Below, in pieces: positions 5,527-5,706 of a DNA stretch of 5,706 nucleotides. The DNA is from Fidelibacterota bacterium. Lineage in GTDB: Bacteria; Fidelibacterota; Marinisomatia; Marinisomatales; UBA2128. The notes beneath the pieces are model-generated. The model had not been told where the DNA came from and made no database searches. It saw only the letters and a program-made list of their open reading frames with translations. The translations under genes were made by a program, and so were the position numbers. Within the stretch, counting starts at the first letter, position 1. Every line of letters starts with the position of its first letter. The stretch covers positions 1-5,706 of the forward strand of contig NVVH01000005.1 of NCBI GenBank assembly GCA_002402135.1, given 5' to 3'.

Positions 5527-5706
5527 CTACTTTTTTTTCTTCTTTTTTTTCTTCTTTCCCTGTTCTTCTTTGGCTTCAGGTTCCGGTTCGGCAGGTGCGG
5601 CTTCAGCGGGCTGGGCTGCTTCCGTTGGAGCTGGAGCCTCTTGTTCAAGCCATTCGCGTACGATGGTTGTCGCCGTATTTGGTTGCCCCACACTCATAGA
5701 AACAAC
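5527..5706 (-). CDS. fliF: Flagellar MS-ring protein FliF, C-terminal end (partial, 5' part outside window)
   Basis: The 59 residues seen include QPNTATTIVREWLEQE, which matches the amphipathic I/V-R-x-W-L tail by which FliF C-termini bind FliG_N. An Ala/Pro/Glu-rich linker (EAPAPTEAAQPAEAAPAEPE) and then KEEQG and nine consecutive lysines follow, ending at TAG 5529-5527. Its stop lies 10 bp before the fliG ATG, the usual fliF-fliG order. The membrane segments and ring-building domains are outside the window, so identity rests on the short tail motif and position. A polybasic extension after the FliG-binding helix is not typical of FliF. Confidence 0.68.
   Translation of the reverse strand, partial: VVSMSVGQPNTATTIVREWLEQEAPAPTEAAQPAEAAPAEPEPEAKEEQGKKKKKKKKK
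5530..5556 (-). repeat. Tandem 12-bp A-rich repeat encoding the FliF polylysine tail
   Basis: AAGAAGAAAAAA occurs twice in tandem plus a final AAG, giving nine lysine codons and two A8 homopolymer runs (opposite T-runs 5531-5538 and 5543-5550). It sits immediately before the fliF stop. Such runs are prone to polymerase slippage, in replication, transcription or sequencing; a net shift of one base would open the frame into fliG. Confidence 0.85.

Noticed and set aside
5517..5693. N-terminal extension of FliG to an ATG at 5693
   Set aside because: The extension is a shadow of the fliF tail: it is Arg/Lys/Pro-rich with no FliG similarity, and FliG_N motifs begin right after the ATG at 5516.
1..5706. 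CRISPR arrays, tRNA/rRNA genes, insertion sequences, phage or toxin-antitoxin genes
   Set aside because: No repeated spacer-like units, cloverleaf-like sequences, transposase motifs or terminal inverted repeats were seen on either strand.

Overview
Every gene I can support lies on the minus strand, so the window reads from high to low coordinates. It joins three blocks: the end of a flagellar motor operon (fliF C-terminus, fliG), a lone outer-membrane beta-barrel gene (DUF481 type), and a tightly coupled tryptophan/kynurenine-pathway operon (tryptophan 2,3-dioxygenase, a short-chain dehydrogenase, quinolinate phosphoribosyltransferase, and the front half of an ALDH8A1-like aldehyde dehydrogenase). 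The gram-negative outer membrane, AT-rich DNA, weak Shine-Dalgarno sequences and Bacteroidota-like look of the kynurenine enzymes suggest a flagellated bacterium of the Bacteroidota/FCB neighbourhood (for example Marinimicrobia or Balneola-like). This is inference from protein style only.

Layout from right to left. 5706-5527: last 59 residues of FliF, ending in an Ala/Pro/Glu linker and nine lysines. 5516-4590: FliG, shorter than usual and divergent. 4561-4521: strong intrinsic terminator closing the flagellar unit, where fliH would normally follow. 4522-3815: DUF481 outer-membrane protein with an unclear start codon. 3814-3713: 102-bp gap, the only real intergenic space and the likely promoter of the kynurenine operon. 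3712-2618 TDO, 2614-1838 SDR, 1838-966 NadC, 969-1 aldehyde dehydrogenase. The last four are separated by 3 bp, then overlap by 1 and 4 bp, which is textbook translational coupling. No stretch over 300 bases lacks a gene.

How the genes work together: TDO opens the tryptophan ring, NadC turns the end product quinolinate into nicotinate mononucleotide, and the aldehyde dehydrogenase resembles the 2-aminomuconate semialdehyde dehydrogenase of the competing catabolic branch. The middle enzymes (formamidase, kynurenine monooxygenase, kynureninase, 3-hydroxyanthranilate dioxygenase) are not in the window.

The most striking observation is at the left edge. The aldehyde dehydrogenase runs normally for about 263 residues, to just after the ELGGK motif, and then passes in frame into what reads as the C-terminal part of a B12-binding-type radical SAM protein. 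The catalytic cysteine half of the dehydrogenase is absent. This is either a chimeric join (assembly or amplification) at a short shared Asp-Ala-Asp-Ile-Glu segment, or a genuine deletion fusion. I see no defence system, CRISPR array, RNA gene or mobile element.
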